Below are positions 1 to 8,549 of a stretch of 64,000 bases of DNA, one piece after another. The translations under genes were made by a program, and so were the position numbers. The stretch is taken from NCBI GenBank assembly GCA_002381185.1, contig DFOA01000029.1, positions 33,966 to 97,965 on the forward strand, in the 5' to 3' direction. Position 1 is the first letter of the stretch. Each line of letters starts with the position of its first letter. The notes beneath the pieces are model-generated. The model was not told where the DNA came from, did not search any database, and saw nothing but the letters and a program-made list of their open reading frames with translations. Source of the DNA: Firmicutes bacterium UBA3553 (GTDB lineage Bacteria; Bacillota; Clostridia; Tissierellales; Sedimentibacteraceae).

Positions 1-507
1 TATTGGCAGCCACATTTCATTACCCTGCTGCCAGGCAATGATTCAATGGGGCTTCTGGGGTTAATGGCATTTTTATATTTTGCAGCAGCCACATTAGGCA
101 GCATTGGCTCTAATAAAATATTTAAGGAGTATAAATTTGACCCCAAAAAAATGTACGTAATACTCCGCACCATGCTGGCAATATCCTTGATATTTACGGC
201 TCTTCAAACAAACGTACCTGTTTTTATAGCCCTTTATTCTTCAATTTATTTGTTGTTTGGTATGGCAAGTATACCGGAGGGAGTTATTTTAAACAGTGAA
301 ATTCCAAATGAGATAAGAGCATCAGTTTTGTCGGTTAATTCATTGATTATGCAAATTGGAGGCTTGACCGGTTCTCTGCTTTACAGCATATTAATAAATT
401 ATATTTCTATACCTAAAATTTGGATGATTGCAGCATCAGTTGTACTTGTAACTGTCGCAATAATAGCTAAAAAATTATTAATCAAACGTTCTGAAATTTC
501 AATTTGA
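1..507 (+). CDS. MFS transporter, C-terminal part (truncated by window start)
   Basis: The frame is open from base 1, so the start lies outside the window; 168 residues of the C-terminal half are visible. The sequence is a run of hydrophobic segments separated by short basic loops (for example the KEYKFDPKK loop), ending in a last membrane helix and a basic tail KKLLIKRSE. This is typical of the final helices of a major facilitator superfamily permease acting in the cytoplasmic membrane. The substrate cannot be inferred. It is followed by an imperfect inverted repeat at 517-562 and is one of only a few plus-strand genes in the window. Confidence 0.7.
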   Translation, partial: YWQPHFITLLPGNDSMGLLGLMAFLYFAAATLGSIGSNKIFKEYKFDPKKMYVILRTMLAISLIFTALQTNVPVFIALYSSIYLLFGMASIPEGVILNSEIPNEIRASVLSVNSLIMQIGGLTGSLLYSILINYISIPKIWMIAASVVLVTVAIIAKKLLIKRSEISI

Positions 508-516
508 TATTATAGC

Positions 517-562
517 CCTACCGCCGTTTATTAGAGTATTATTTCCGTGAAACGGCAGTAGG
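517..562. terminator. Inverted repeat after the MFS gene, possible terminator
   Basis: Arms 517-529 (CCTACCGCCGTTT) and 550-562 (AAACGGCAGTAGG) pair over 13 bp with one mismatch and enclose a 20-nt loop. There is no clean T-run on either side, so intrinsic termination is uncertain. The structure lies between the convergent MFS gene and the small minus-strand ORF at 637-714. Confidence 0.35.
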
Positions 563-636
563 ATCTTATTCAGCGTATCCCCCAATTTATGCAAGCATCA
601 GCGAGCAAATAAATTGAGTTGGAACCTGCGAATTAC

Positions 637-714
637 TTAATAAAACCTTCTCCTGCAGGGTCGTGAACATTTGCCGTAACCAATTCCAAGAACAAACCAT
701 GGCAGCCAATACAT
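637..714 (-). CDS. Small ORF, 25 codons, possible membrane micropeptide
   Basis: ATG at 714 is preceded by AAAGGGGTGAT, a near-perfect match to the anti-Shine-Dalgarno complement, ending a few bases before the start. A SigA promoter (746-774) stands 25-30 nt further upstream. The peptide begins MYWLPWFVLGIGYG, a short hydrophobic aromatic and glycine stretch, and ends in a Cys/Arg-rich tail (KCSRPCRRR). The start signals are unusually good for so short a frame, which is the main argument that it is expressed. I recognise no family. It could instead be the remnant of a larger gene or a small RNA with a fortuitous ORF. Confidence 0.4.
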   Translation of the reverse strand: MYWLPWFVLGIGYGKCSRPCRRRFY

Positions 715-745
715 AATATCACCCCTTTCAAAAAGCTTGTTTTAT

Positions 746-774
746 ATTATGCCTGGGTAAATAAAATGTTTCAA
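746..774 (-). promoter_or_regulatory. SigA-type promoter for the small ORF
   Basis: Reading the minus strand, -35 TTGAAA (774-769), a 17-nt spacer and -10 CATAAT (751-746). Transcription would start near 739, giving a leader of about 25 nt carrying the Shine-Dalgarno of the 25-codon ORF. Confidence 0.6.
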
Positions 775-891
775 ATAAAGTCCACGAGTTCTATAACAGA
801 TTTTTCCAAGATAAAAATACATTGACTTTATTTACAATATAATGTATATGCTCCAATGAACTTGGTGTAAATTACATTTTAAAATACAGTT

Positions 892-1926
892 TTATTTTAT
901 AGCTTCAATATTTAACTGAATCCTAGCCATATCTGCAACCTCATAAAACCATTCGTAAATATTTTCAGGCTGCAAAGATACTAATTTATTAATATCAGCA
1001 TATATTGTTCCATCAGAAATATATGTAACATCACTAAAAAGCTGGCTGTTAAGAATGTCCATACTGCTAGTTTTTCCCCATTCTTCGATAGTTACTTTCC
1101 CTTTTTCTATCAAAGACTTTAAGGCTTCAAAGTAGTATTTTTGCATAAAGCTAATTTTTAAATCTATTTTTGATGTTAATTTTTCATCTATTTTAGTCCA
1201 TACCCCTGCAATTGCCCGCTGCCTTATAATAAGGCTATCTAAATCAAAGTTTCCGGTCGAAAATATTTGTATAAGTACTTCATCCCAATTATCAGGTTTC
1301 CATTCCAAAGTTCTGCTCATATGAATAAGCCATTTATCATGCGGAATATATTCCTCGTTTGCAATGAACATTGCACTTATCAAAGGTTTAACTGCGTTAT
1401 TTAATACATAATGCCCCTGTGATATGTCCAGTCGGTTTATCCATATATCTCCTGCCAAGCGATAATTCCACCACGCATCAAACATAAGCCCCTCGGCCTG
1501 AGAGCTATTTATAGGTTGAGATAATTTCTGTTTAATGAATTCAGAGACTTTATTCTCAGGATCATAGATGATTTTTGCATATGATAAATCCCATAAAGCG
1601 ACCATATCAAAGTTTCTATTTAAAGCATCTTCGAAGCTTTCAATTTTTATATCATATAAATATCCATTTATTTTGGTAATTCCTATTGGAATTGGAGTCT
1701 TTGTTTTTTTATATTTCAAAAATTGTTCTTGTGTCAAATAAATTACGATATCGATTTCAGAAAGGTAATCTGCATAACCGCGTGACAACCCTCCGTCAAG
1801 TATAACACCAACAATATTATCGAAAGATAAAATTATATCCATACTTGTATTTAATTCACTAAGTAGCTCTTCTATAATGTTATCTTGATTAATGTTTACA
1901 AACGGTCTGTTCAGTTTATTCTCCAT
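892..1926 (-). CDS. Nucleotidyltransferase-fold protein, 344 aa
   Basis: Residues 45-59 contain GGLSRG followed by EID, the glycine/serine motif and acidic pair of the polymerase-beta-like nucleotidyltransferase fold seen in aminoglycoside nucleotidyltransferases and MNT proteins. The first acidic residue is Glu57 and the second Asp59. The remaining 280 residues are mostly alpha-helical with several Trp residues and resemble the helical domain of ANT-type enzymes, but no specific drug or substrate can be assigned. ATG at 1926 has a good AAGGAG site. The gene stands alone, downstream of the broken GNAT gene. Together they look like a small resistance or modification cassette, which is inference only. 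Confidence 0.6.
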   Translation of the reverse strand: MENKLNRPFVNINQDNIIEELLSELNTSMDIILSFDNIVGVILDGGLSRGYADYLSEIDIVIYLTQEQFLKYKKTKTPIPIGITKINGYLYDIKIESFEDALNRNFDMVALWDLSYAKIIYDPENKVSEFIKQKLSQPINSSQAEGLMFDAWWNYRLAGDIWINRLDISQGHYVLNNAVKPLISAMFIANEEYIPHDKWLIHMSRTLEWKPDNWDEVLIQIFSTGNFDLDSLIIRQRAIAGVWTKIDEKLTSKIDLKISFMQKYYFEALKSLIEKGKVTIEEWGKTSSMDILNSQLFSDVTYISDGTIYADINKLVSLQPENIYEWFYEVADMARIQLNIEAIK

Positions 1927-1977
1927 TTTTAAACTCCTTATGGTGCAAACAGTTTTTGTTTAAATATATTCAAGTAA

Positions 1978-2544
1978 TTACAATTTTAGCCACATTACAC
2001 TTGTTTCATCTAATTTATCTATTTCCTTAAAATTATTTTCATTATACATATTTAAAGTTCCTCTATATAATTTTTCAGGTTCGTTATTATTTTCGATTGG
2101 AATTGCAATTACGGCATCAAACCCTTCTGACTTAAAATCTTCAATGGCCTTTTTTAGCAAAAGCCTGGCAACTCCTTGCTTTCTATACTCAGGATGAATA
2201 ACAAAACATATTATACATCCTACTTTATAATTTTTGGTGTAAGGTTTTAAATCATCCTCAATTCTTAAATATTGTTTTATATCATTTGCATTACACCATC
2301 CGATACACTTATCCTGGTCAAATGCCAGATATCCTTTCATATTACCGGCATTAATTTATTCAATTGCTTCATTATGATTTTCTATACCAGTACGTTTTGA
2401 CCATTGGTCATATGAACAGTTACTATGATAAAATCTGCAAAAGCAAGTGGACCAATGAGGAGTATTACTAAAATCTACATTTTCTAAATATTCAACAAAT
2501 GTTGCAGACAATTCCTTATTTAATAACTCAATTCTATAACTCAT
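1978..2544 (-). pseudogene. GNAT N-acetyltransferase broken by an in-frame stop
   Basis: A start at 2544 (MSYRIELLNK) has AAGGAG just upstream. The frame reads through FCRFYHSNCSYDQWSKRTG to ...NEAIE and then meets TAA at 2358-2356. The same frame continues INAGN MKGYLAFDQDKCIGWCNAND and ends at 1978, with the acetyl-CoA binding motif IHPEYRKQGVARLLL near the middle. Both halves together give a normal GNAT length of about 188 residues. No frameshift is involved: a single sense codon has become UAA. The downstream half alone (from 2340) lacks the N-terminal strand and helices and has no ribosome binding site. A sequencing error or stop readthrough are the alternatives. Confidence 0.75.
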
Positions 2545-2744
2545 AATGCTCCTTATTAAAAATATACTCAAAATAAATATAAACGTTTTCAATATATATT
2601 TTATCATATAAAAATCAATTTACAAGATATTATATAAAGTCACTTGCTTATAAATAATCTTATAATCTACATTCTTTTAAATCACAATATCGCTCACCAA
2701 TTTGTTTGTTCACTGACGCCGACATCATATTTGATTAAGGTATA

Positions 2745-2773
2745 CAAAAAACACCTGCTTTCGCAAGTGTTAA
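2745..2773 (-). terminator. Rho-independent terminator of rnpB
   Basis: On the minus strand AACACTTGC, a GAAA tetraloop and GCAGGTGTT are followed by TTTTT. It lies just beyond the 3' end of RNase P RNA. Between here and the GNAT pseudogene (2608-2744) I see no gene. Confidence 0.85.
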
Positions 2774-2784
2774 TTTCGTTATGT

Positions 2785-3118
2785 AGAGAGTAAATACATA
2801 AGCCGTGTTTTGTATTAAACAGTCATCTATCTACGCTTGCTGTTACCAGCAAACTCCAGCAACCTACCATTTGGACTGTGACGAGCAGCCACTCCAAGGT
2901 CCGTTCTTGGTCTTGCTCCGGGTGGGGTTTACATAGCCAGTTAGTCGCCTAACTGCTGGTGAGCTCTTACCTCACCTTTCCATCCTTACCGATTGCTCGG
3001 CGGTTTCTTTCTGTTGCACTATCCTTGAGGTCACCCTCACCGGGTATTACCCGGCACCCTGCTCTACGGAGCACGGACTTTCCTCATGCTGACGCATGCG
3101 ACTGTAAAATTTACTCTT
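2785..3118 (-). ncRNA. rnpB: RNase P RNA
   Basis: The minus strand carries the conserved P4 5' strand GAGGAAAGTCCGTGCTC near the 5' end, ACAGAAAGAAACCGCC in the middle, and a 3' end matching the universal ACA(A)AACACGGCTTA motif. P1 is formed by GAGTAAAT at the 5' end and ATTTACTC at the 3' end. The length is about 334 nt. This is the catalytic RNA that removes tRNA 5' leaders, with the RnpA protein as partner. Promoter and terminator are both visible, so it is an independent transcription unit. Exact ends are set by the P1 pairing and may be off by a few bases. Confidence 0.95.
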
Positions 3119-3123
3119 GTACT

Positions 3124-3152
3124 ATATTATAGTAATTTGCTTTTAAAGTCAA
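3124..3152 (-). promoter_or_regulatory. rnpB promoter
   Basis: -35 TTGACT (3152-3147) with -10 TAATAT at 17-nt spacing (3129-3124), or TATAAT at 15-nt spacing (3131-3126). The predicted start falls at the P1 5' strand of rnpB. Confidence 0.7.
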
Positions 3153-3282
3153 ATGAATTATTAACCAATTAATGAAGATTTTTATACCTTGTCTACCAAT
3201 TTCATGCAAAATCAAGTATACTAAATAATCAGAACAAAAGCTATTTTTTGACATAATATGAGTTAAGAAATTTAGGGGGGCG

Positions 3283-3765
3283 ATGAAAATCTTTTATCCA
3301 GGAAGATTCTGTTATCCTATTAATTATATTTTCAATAATTCATCAAATTATAATCATGGGACAGATGAAGAAAAAACAGGCTATCTTGATATAAATGTAT
3401 TTAGAAACATTGGATATACACCAATTGAGGGTGCGACAGTTCTAATTTCCAGCGTTTCATACTCTGGCCAGTTTTATGAATTTGGCGAGGGGAGGATTCT
3501 ATACGAATACAAAACAGATAAAAACGGAAAAATTCCGATTATAGAACTGCCAATTCATAACGAATTGATGCGAAACCACAGCAACCACAACTTTTATATT
3601 ATTTCTGTATATGCTGAGGGATTTTACGATGCATATTTATTTCATGTACAGATATTTGAAAACGAAACTACAACTTTCAGGATATATTTAAGCAATGTGT
3701 CGGGAGACCAAAGAAGATTTGATATGATCATACAACCTACAACTGAAGAAATACACAGCCGATAA
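3283..3765 (+). CDS. Carboxypeptidase-regulatory-like domain protein, 160 aa
   Basis: After about 30 residues the sequence GYLDINVFRNIGYTPIEGAT, then YKTDKNGKIP and a late VYAEGFYD, follows the pattern of the transthyretin-like carboxypeptidase-regulatory domain found in clostridial spore-cortex and peptidoglycan-binding proteins (small beta-sandwich, TD.NGK turn). There is no signal peptide and no catalytic domain, so it is a free-standing binding or structural domain. ATG at 3283 follows a very strong AGGGGGG site. A spore association is inferred from family context only. It is flanked by rnpB on the opposite strand and by a structured intergenic region. Confidence 0.55.
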   Translation: MKIFYPGRFCYPINYIFNNSSNYNHGTDEEKTGYLDINVFRNIGYTPIEGATVLISSVSYSGQFYEFGEGRILYEYKTDKNGKIPIIELPIHNELMRNHSNHNFYIISVYAEGFYDAYLFHVQIFENETTTFRIYLSNVSGDQRRFDMIIQPTTEEIHSR

Positions 3766-3774
3766 TATGTTTTC

Positions 3775-3868
3775 TGCTCTTGTCATTACCGGCAAGTCAT
3801 CAGCCTGCAAGGATGTGAAGAGCAGTCATGACTTCGGGGGCAGGCCTTAAAGCCACCGCCCCTGAAGT
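3775..3868. other. Structured intergenic region, two inverted repeats
   Basis: TGCTCTT (3775-3781) pairs with AAGAGCA (3818-3824). Directly after it ACTTCGGGGGC (3831-3841) pairs with GCCCCTGAAGT (3858-3868) with one G-U type mismatch. Both sit between two convergent genes and probably end transcription, but no T-run is present. Confidence 0.4.
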
Positions 3869-3873
3869 GTGTC

Positions 3874-4935
3874 TTATGGTTCACATATGCTGCAAGGTTC
3901 GAATCCCTGATTGATTGCATCTGCTCTGTTTTTAAAAAGCTTTTTATTTGTATCCTTCATATTGCTTACTGAACTGCAATCCGGATAGTGAAATTTCAGT
4001 GAATTTATATTGCCTATGTATTTTGTTTTATTAGCGTTTTTTTCTTCAGAAGGTTGAGGAATGTACGGTTTAGCAGTTTCATCTATCTTTATATGGCTAC
4101 CATCGGATGAAACTGTTATTGAACCCAGTTCATCTGTCCTGTATACATTTGCGTCAATGGCATTTAATCTGCTTAATGTCTTATTATGGGGATGACCGTA
4201 TGAATTGCCCTTACCCACTGATATAACCGCGTACTTTGGTGTAACAGCATCTAAAAACACCTGAGATGTACTGGTTTCTCCGCCATGATGACCAACCTTC
4301 AAAAGATCTGAATTAATTTCATAGCCGGCTTTAACCATTTCTAATTCTGATACGCTTTCAGCATCGCCTGTAAACAAAAATGAGGTGTCCCCATAAACTA
4401 ATCTTGTAACAAGTGAATATTCGTTAGTTTCTGAATACCACATGCTATTAGGGGCTAATACTTCAAAGCTTAAATTACCAGAATCTATAATTGATGTACC
4501 GGCCTTCGCTTTAATTAGTTCTGCATCTTCATTCTGAATTGCAAGAATAGTTTTTTTATAAATTTGACTGTCTGAAGACACATCAGGCATATAAATTTTA
4601 TCAACATCATAATAACTCAACACATCAGGTGCCGAGCCGATATGGTCTTCGTGAGGGTGTGTCAGTATAAAATATTCTATATCCTCTATATCCAGCTCGT
4701 TCAAGTAGTTCATTATAACCCCGGCATCTTCTCTATTCCCTGCATCTATTAATACTTCCTCATCAGTCGGAAGTTCTATTAATATACAATCTGCCTGCCC
4801 TACGTCAATGAAATGTATTCTAAGCTCTTTATGTTCTGATCCTAGAGCACCATCTGTGCTCAAATTAACTGAACATGAAGTTATTACAAGTAAAAGCATA
4901 ATAACTGTAAATATATTTAAAATGCGTTTTTTCAT
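3874..4935 (-). CDS. Lipoprotein with ComEC/Rec2-type metallo-beta-lactamase domain
   Basis: The N-terminus MKKRILNIFTVIMLLLVITSC is a lipoprotein signal with a lipobox ending at Cys21. Residues about 40-280 form a metallo-hydrolase fold: FIDVGQADC, LIDAGN, LTHPHEDHIG (HxHxDH), GDAE and VGHHG, the arrangement of the ComEC C-terminal domain. The last 50 residues (IGNINSLKFHYPDCSS ... EPCSIC) resemble an Ada-like metal-binding module often fused to these proteins. It is probably an extracytoplasmic nuclease or phosphodiesterase. The N-terminal membrane channel of true ComEC is absent, so a role in DNA uptake is not implied. It forms a single-gene unit. Confidence 0.8.
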   Translation of the reverse strand: MKKRILNIFTVIMLLLVITSCSVNLSTDGALGSEHKELRIHFIDVGQADCILIELPTDEEVLIDAGNREDAGVIMNYLNELDIEDIEYFILTHPHEDHIGSAPDVLSYYDVDKIYMPDVSSDSQIYKKTILAIQNEDAELIKAKAGTSIIDSGNLSFEVLAPNSMWYSETNEYSLVTRLVYGDTSFLFTGDAESVSELEMVKAGYEINSDLLKVGHHGGETSTSQVFLDAVTPKYAVISVGKGNSYGHPHNKTLSRLNAIDANVYRTDELGSITVSSDGSHIKIDETAKPYIPQPSEEKNANKTKYIGNINSLKFHYPDCSSVSNMKDTNKKLFKNRADAINQGFEPCSICEP

Positions 4936-5008
4936 ATATTGCTGCCCTTCCTCTATTAAAATTAAATGTACTTCTTATAGGGTATTCTTTATTGCCATTA
5001 TATGAAAA

Positions 5009-5046
5009 CCAAAAAACAAAATAACTGCCAAATACGACAGTTATTA
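5009..5046 (-). terminator. Terminator after nadE
   Basis: On the minus strand AATAACTG (5045-5038), a 10-nt loop and CAGTTATT (5027-5020) are followed by TTGTTTTTTGG. It closes the trmK-nif3-nadE unit. Confidence 0.75.
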
Positions 5047-5082
5047 ATTATCAACAATGGTCAATTCCCTTAAATATCTTGA

Positions 5083-7014
5083 TTATTTCAAATTATTCAA
5101 CTGCTCCAGCCACAATGCATATGAAGCATCACTTGGCATTCTCCAGTCACCCCTTGGGGACAATGACACTGAACCCACCTTCACACCGTCAGGCATGCAG
5201 GAGCGCTTAAACTGTTGTGTAAAAAATCTTCTGTAGAATTTTTTCAGTGTTTCAAGAATAACTTCATCAGAAAATTCTTTCTTAAATGCTTTTTTTGCCA
5301 GAAAATATATTTTTGCAGGCTCGTATCCGTTTCGAATCATATTGTAAATGAAAAAATCATTTAAGTCATATGAACCCACAGCTTTTTCTGTAAACTGAGC
5401 AATATTTCCTTCCTTGTCAGGTGGTAAGAGCTCAGGGCTTACAGGAGTGTCACAGACATCCATCAATGCTTTTTGTATTTCACCGGCAGTTTCTTCCTCC
5501 GCATACCATTTAACCAGATATCTCACCAGGGTCTTTGGTATGCTTGCATTAACACCGTACATTGACATGTGGTCGCCGTTATAGGTTGCCCATCCGAGAG
5601 CCAGTTCAGATAAATCTCCGGTTCCCACTACTATGCCGTTTTCTTTATTAGCAATGTCCATCAATATTTGTGTTCTTTCTCTTGCCTGTGAATTTTCGTA
5701 TGTAACGTCGTGAACATCTATGTCATGGTCAATATCTTTGAAATGCTGAATGACAGCTTGCTTTATTGAGATTTCTTTTGTTGTAACTCCTAATTCTCTC
5801 ATTAAAGTAAGAGCGTTGTTATAAGTTCTTGAGGTTGTTCCGAAGCCTGGCATTGTCACAGCCACAATGTTATTCATAGGGAGCTTTAACTTTTTAAATG
5901 CTTCAACAGTCACCAAAAGTGCAAGGGTGCTGTCAAGCCCTCCTGAAATACCAACAACAGCTTTTTGGGATGCTATTTTGCTCATTCTTTGATAAAGGCC
6001 TGTTGCCTGAATATTTAAAATTTCCTTGCATCTTTTGTTTCTTTCTTCCAAATTTGAAGGAACAAATGGCATTGGATCAACTTCTCTTTCCAAATTTTCA
6101 TTTTCTGAAAAGCCAAGTTCAAAATTTATGTATTGATAATTTAAATGTTCCCGTCTTCCCATATATGTATTGAATTTTATTCTGTCGCTCATGAGCTTTT
6201 CTAAATCAATATCACCGTATATGATACTTGAATCCATAGAAAATCTGTCTTCGTTAATTATTTCTCCGTTTTCGGCAATTAATGCATGACCTGAAAAGAC
6301 AACATCTGTTGTGCTCTCTGTCTGTCCAGCTGATGAAAAAGCATATGCCGTGATACATTTAGCTGACTGAATCTTTACTATTTCCCGTCTGTAATCAGGC
6401 TTTCCAATCGTTTCATTGCTTGCTGACAAATTAAGTATTAAATTTGCTCCAAACATTGTGTGATATGAGCTTGGGGGGATATTAACCCATAAGTCCTCGC
6501 ATATATCCAGTCCGACGCACAATGTTGACAATGAGTCCCTAAACAACAGATTTTCATTGAAAGGAACTTCCTGGCCGCAAAGATTGACCTTATCACTTAC
6601 CCTTGAGATTGAAGAAGCAAACCATCGTTTTTCATAAAATTCATTGTAGTTCGGAACAAAAGTCTTTGGAACCACCCCCAAAATTTTGCCGCCCATTAAC
6701 AATGCTGCGCAGTTAAAAAGCTGATTATCAGCCTTAACCGGCATTCCAACAGCAATTAAAATATTCAAATTTTTCGTTTCATTTAACAACATTTCAAGAG
6801 CTTCCTCCGACCCTTTAAGCAATGTTTTTTGATTAAATAAATCGCCGCAGGTATAACCTGTTATGCTAAGCTCCGGAAATAATATTATATTTGCCTTTTT
6901 ATTTTCACAGGCTGTTTTTACCATTGAAACAATTTCTTTTGCATTAAACATGGGGTCTGCAACTTTAATTGCAGGAACAGCAGCAGCAACTCTAATATAT
7001 TCAAAGTTATTCAT
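5083..7014 (-). CDS. nadE: Glutamine-dependent NAD+ synthetase
   Basis: 643 residues, the full length of the two-domain class. The N-terminal nitrilase-type glutaminase (about 1-290) shows Glu in ELSITGY, Lys in the PKTFVPNYNEFYEKRWF region and Cys in GLDICEDLW. The C-terminal synthetase (about 320-640) has the PP-loop SGGLDSTLAL and later GTGDLSELALGW. It makes NAD+ from deamido-NAD+, ATP and glutamine-derived ammonia in the cytoplasm. ATG at 7014 has AGAGGATGG upstream. It is last in the trmK-nif3-nadE run and is followed by a terminator. Confidence 0.96.
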   Translation of the reverse strand: MNNFEYIRVAAAVPAIKVADPMFNAKEIVSMVKTACENKKANIILFPELSITGYTCGDLFNQKTLLKGSEEALEMLLNETKNLNILIAVGMPVKADNQLFNCAALLMGGKILGVVPKTFVPNYNEFYEKRWFASSISRVSDKVNLCGQEVPFNENLLFRDSLSTLCVGLDICEDLWVNIPPSSYHTMFGANLILNLSASNETIGKPDYRREIVKIQSAKCITAYAFSSAGQTESTTDVVFSGHALIAENGEIINEDRFSMDSSIIYGDIDLEKLMSDRIKFNTYMGRREHLNYQYINFELGFSENENLEREVDPMPFVPSNLEERNKRCKEILNIQATGLYQRMSKIASQKAVVGISGGLDSTLALLVTVEAFKKLKLPMNNIVAVTMPGFGTTSRTYNNALTLMRELGVTTKEISIKQAVIQHFKDIDHDIDVHDVTYENSQARERTQILMDIANKENGIVVGTGDLSELALGWATYNGDHMSMYGVNASIPKTLVRYLVKWYAEEETAGEIQKALMDVCDTPVSPELLPPDKEGNIAQFTEKAVGSYDLNDFFIYNMIRNGYEPAKIYFLAKKAFKKEFSDEVILETLKKFYRRFFTQQFKRSCMPDGVKVGSVSLSPRGDWRMPSDASYALWLEQLNNLK

Positions 7015-7024
7015 TTTCCATCCT

Positions 7025-7804
7025 CTAAATTATAAGTTCTTTTACAGTATTTTTTTCTGAAAGATATACATTCAATTCTACAGCTTTTTCTAATACGTTT
7101 TTAAGGTTTTCCAAGGAGTGGTATTCAGTATAATAATGTCCGGCATCGATAATACACAAGTTATTTTGAAGGGCAGTCTGTGCCTGATGGTATTTTATAT
7201 CACCGGTTATATATACATCCGCTTCTTTTTGTATTGCATCATCGATAAATTCACTCCCGCTTCCTCCGCAAAATGCAACTTTCCTTATTACCTTTTTATC
7301 ATCATTGCAATATAATTTGATATGCTTGGTATTTAATTGCAATTTAACTTTTTTTGCATATTCAACTATATTCACAGGTTCAATATTCCCTATTCCGCCG
7401 TAACCGCTTAAATCACTGTTCACAACATGAAGCACCTGGTAATTATCAATGTTTAATCTTTCGGCCAGCTTGCGGTTAACACCGTAATCCGCCATATCAA
7501 AACTCGTGTGCATGCTGTACAGATTTATGTTATTGACTATGAGCTTCCGTATCATGTTTCCTTCATATGTACTGAAATCAACGGATTTTAAGGCCGAAAA
7601 CAAAAAAGGATGATGGGTTATAATTAAATCTATATTGTTATTAACAGCATAATCAACAGCATCTGAATCCACATCCAAAGTTAACATAATGTTTTTTATG
7701 TCATTACTTAAATCGCCTATTTGCAGTCCGCTGTTATCCCATGATTCTTGCTGCTTAATTTTTAATTCATTTTCTAATAGCTTAATAACCAAATCGATTT
7801 TAAT
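7025..7804 (-). CDS. Nif3-like dinuclear metal centre protein (YqfO family)
   Basis: Carries ESWDNSGLQIG near the N-terminus, ITHHPFLFSALKS, FCGGSGSE and DAGHYYTEYHSL, the metal-ligand motifs of the Nif3/YqfO/GTP-cyclohydrolase-I-type-2-like family (biochemical role unsettled). Start choice is unusual: an AAGGAG site (7820-7815) stands 10 nt before ATT at 7804. Starting there gives MKIDLVIKLLENEL, so that WDN falls at residue 22 as in typical homologues. The nearest canonical start, TTG at 7792, is 22 nt from the site and loses four conserved residues. The ATT overlaps the trmK stop, suggesting translational coupling. Confidence 0.85.
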   Translation of the reverse strand: MKIDLVIKLLENELKIKQQESWDNSGLQIGDLSNDIKNIMLTLDVDSDAVDYAVNNNIDLIITHHPFLFSALKSVDFSTYEGNMIRKLIVNNINLYSMHTSFDMADYGVNRKLAERLNIDNYQVLHVVNSDLSGYGGIGNIEPVNIVEYAKKVKLQLNTKHIKLYCNDDKKVIRKVAFCGGSGSEFIDDAIQKEADVYITGDIKYHQAQTALQNNLCIIDAGHYYTEYHSLENLKNVLEKAVELNVYLSEKNTVKELII

Positions 7805-8477
7805 ATTTCATCAACTCCTTAATCTTATCATTTTTCCTATTTAAAATCTCTATTTTTTCATTATAATCACTATTGTTATTTTTTTCAATACTTCTGATTA
7901 TATTTTCATTAATGTTTAATAACCTGCTTAGATACTCGGTCATTAACGGATCTTTTTTGCTGAGAAGAATTTTACTTATCTCATAATATATCTCATCTTC
8001 TGCCTCATCTTTACCGGGTACAGCCTTAATAATAAAATAATAATGATGAAGTTCCTTTACTATGTTTTCGTCGATTATTTTAAAACCATTTTCATATAAA
8101 TAACATCTCAGCCTGTCTGCTGTAGTCATTGGCTGCAAAATAAGCTGGGTTGCACTCAATGCAATGTCTTTTGAAGTTTCTATTATATCAGCAATTAATT
8201 CTCCGCCCATTCCGGCAATTATAAGTGCATCAGCTTCATTTTCCTTTAATACAGTCAATCCGCTTCCAAGGCGAAAGTCACATCTATCATTTAATTCAAG
8301 TGATGTCAAATGTTCAACTGCTCTGTTTAATGGTCCTTCGTTTAAATCTGTTGCAATTACCTTATCACATATATTGTCTTTCAACAGCATTTCCGCAACA
8401 TAACCATGATCCGTTCCTATATCTGCAGCGACTTTGCATTTTGACACCATAGATTTAATACACTCTAATCGGTTCAT
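7800..8477 (-). CDS. trmK: tRNA (adenine(22)-N1)-methyltransferase
   Basis: SAM-binding motif ADIGTDHGYVAEMLL around residues 17-31 and IIAGMGGELI later identify the TrmK/YqfN family, which methylates N1 of A22 in tRNA. I place the start at ATG 8477 (MNRLECIKSMV) because GAGG lies at proper spacing before it; an upstream in-frame ATG at 8489 overlaps that site. The C-terminus after about residue 165 is a helical, Lys/Asn-rich extension. It directly follows the rpoD terminator and is followed by nif3, the same order as in Bacillus subtilis. Confidence 0.92.
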   Translation of the reverse strand: MNRLECIKSMVSKCKVAADIGTDHGYVAEMLLKDNICDKVIATDLNEGPLNRAVEHLTSLELNDRCDFRLGSGLTVLKENEADALIIAGMGGELIADIIETSKDIALSATQLILQPMTTADRLRCYLYENGFKIIDENIVKELHHYYFIIKAVPGKDEAEDEIYYEISKILLSKKDPLMTEYLSRLLNINENIIRSIEKNNNSDYNEKIEILNRKNDKIKELMKY

Positions 8478-8513
8478 AATGTTCCTCATAATTTATTTAA
8501 TATAATAATATAA

Positions 8514-8541
8514 CTAAAAAAATAGAGAGATTCACTCTCTC
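8514..8541 (-). terminator. Terminator after rpoD and its repeat array
   Basis: AGAGAG, a 5-nt loop and CTCTCT are followed by ATTTTTTT on the minus strand. It lies downstream of the 11-bp array that follows the rpoD stop. Confidence 0.8.
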
Positions 8542-8549
8542 ATATTGAT

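Noticed and set aside
822..850. Plus-strand TTGACT-17-TATATG promoter-like sequence
   Set aside because: No gene follows on the plus strand; it faces the end of the nucleotidyltransferase gene and is likely chance or a relic.
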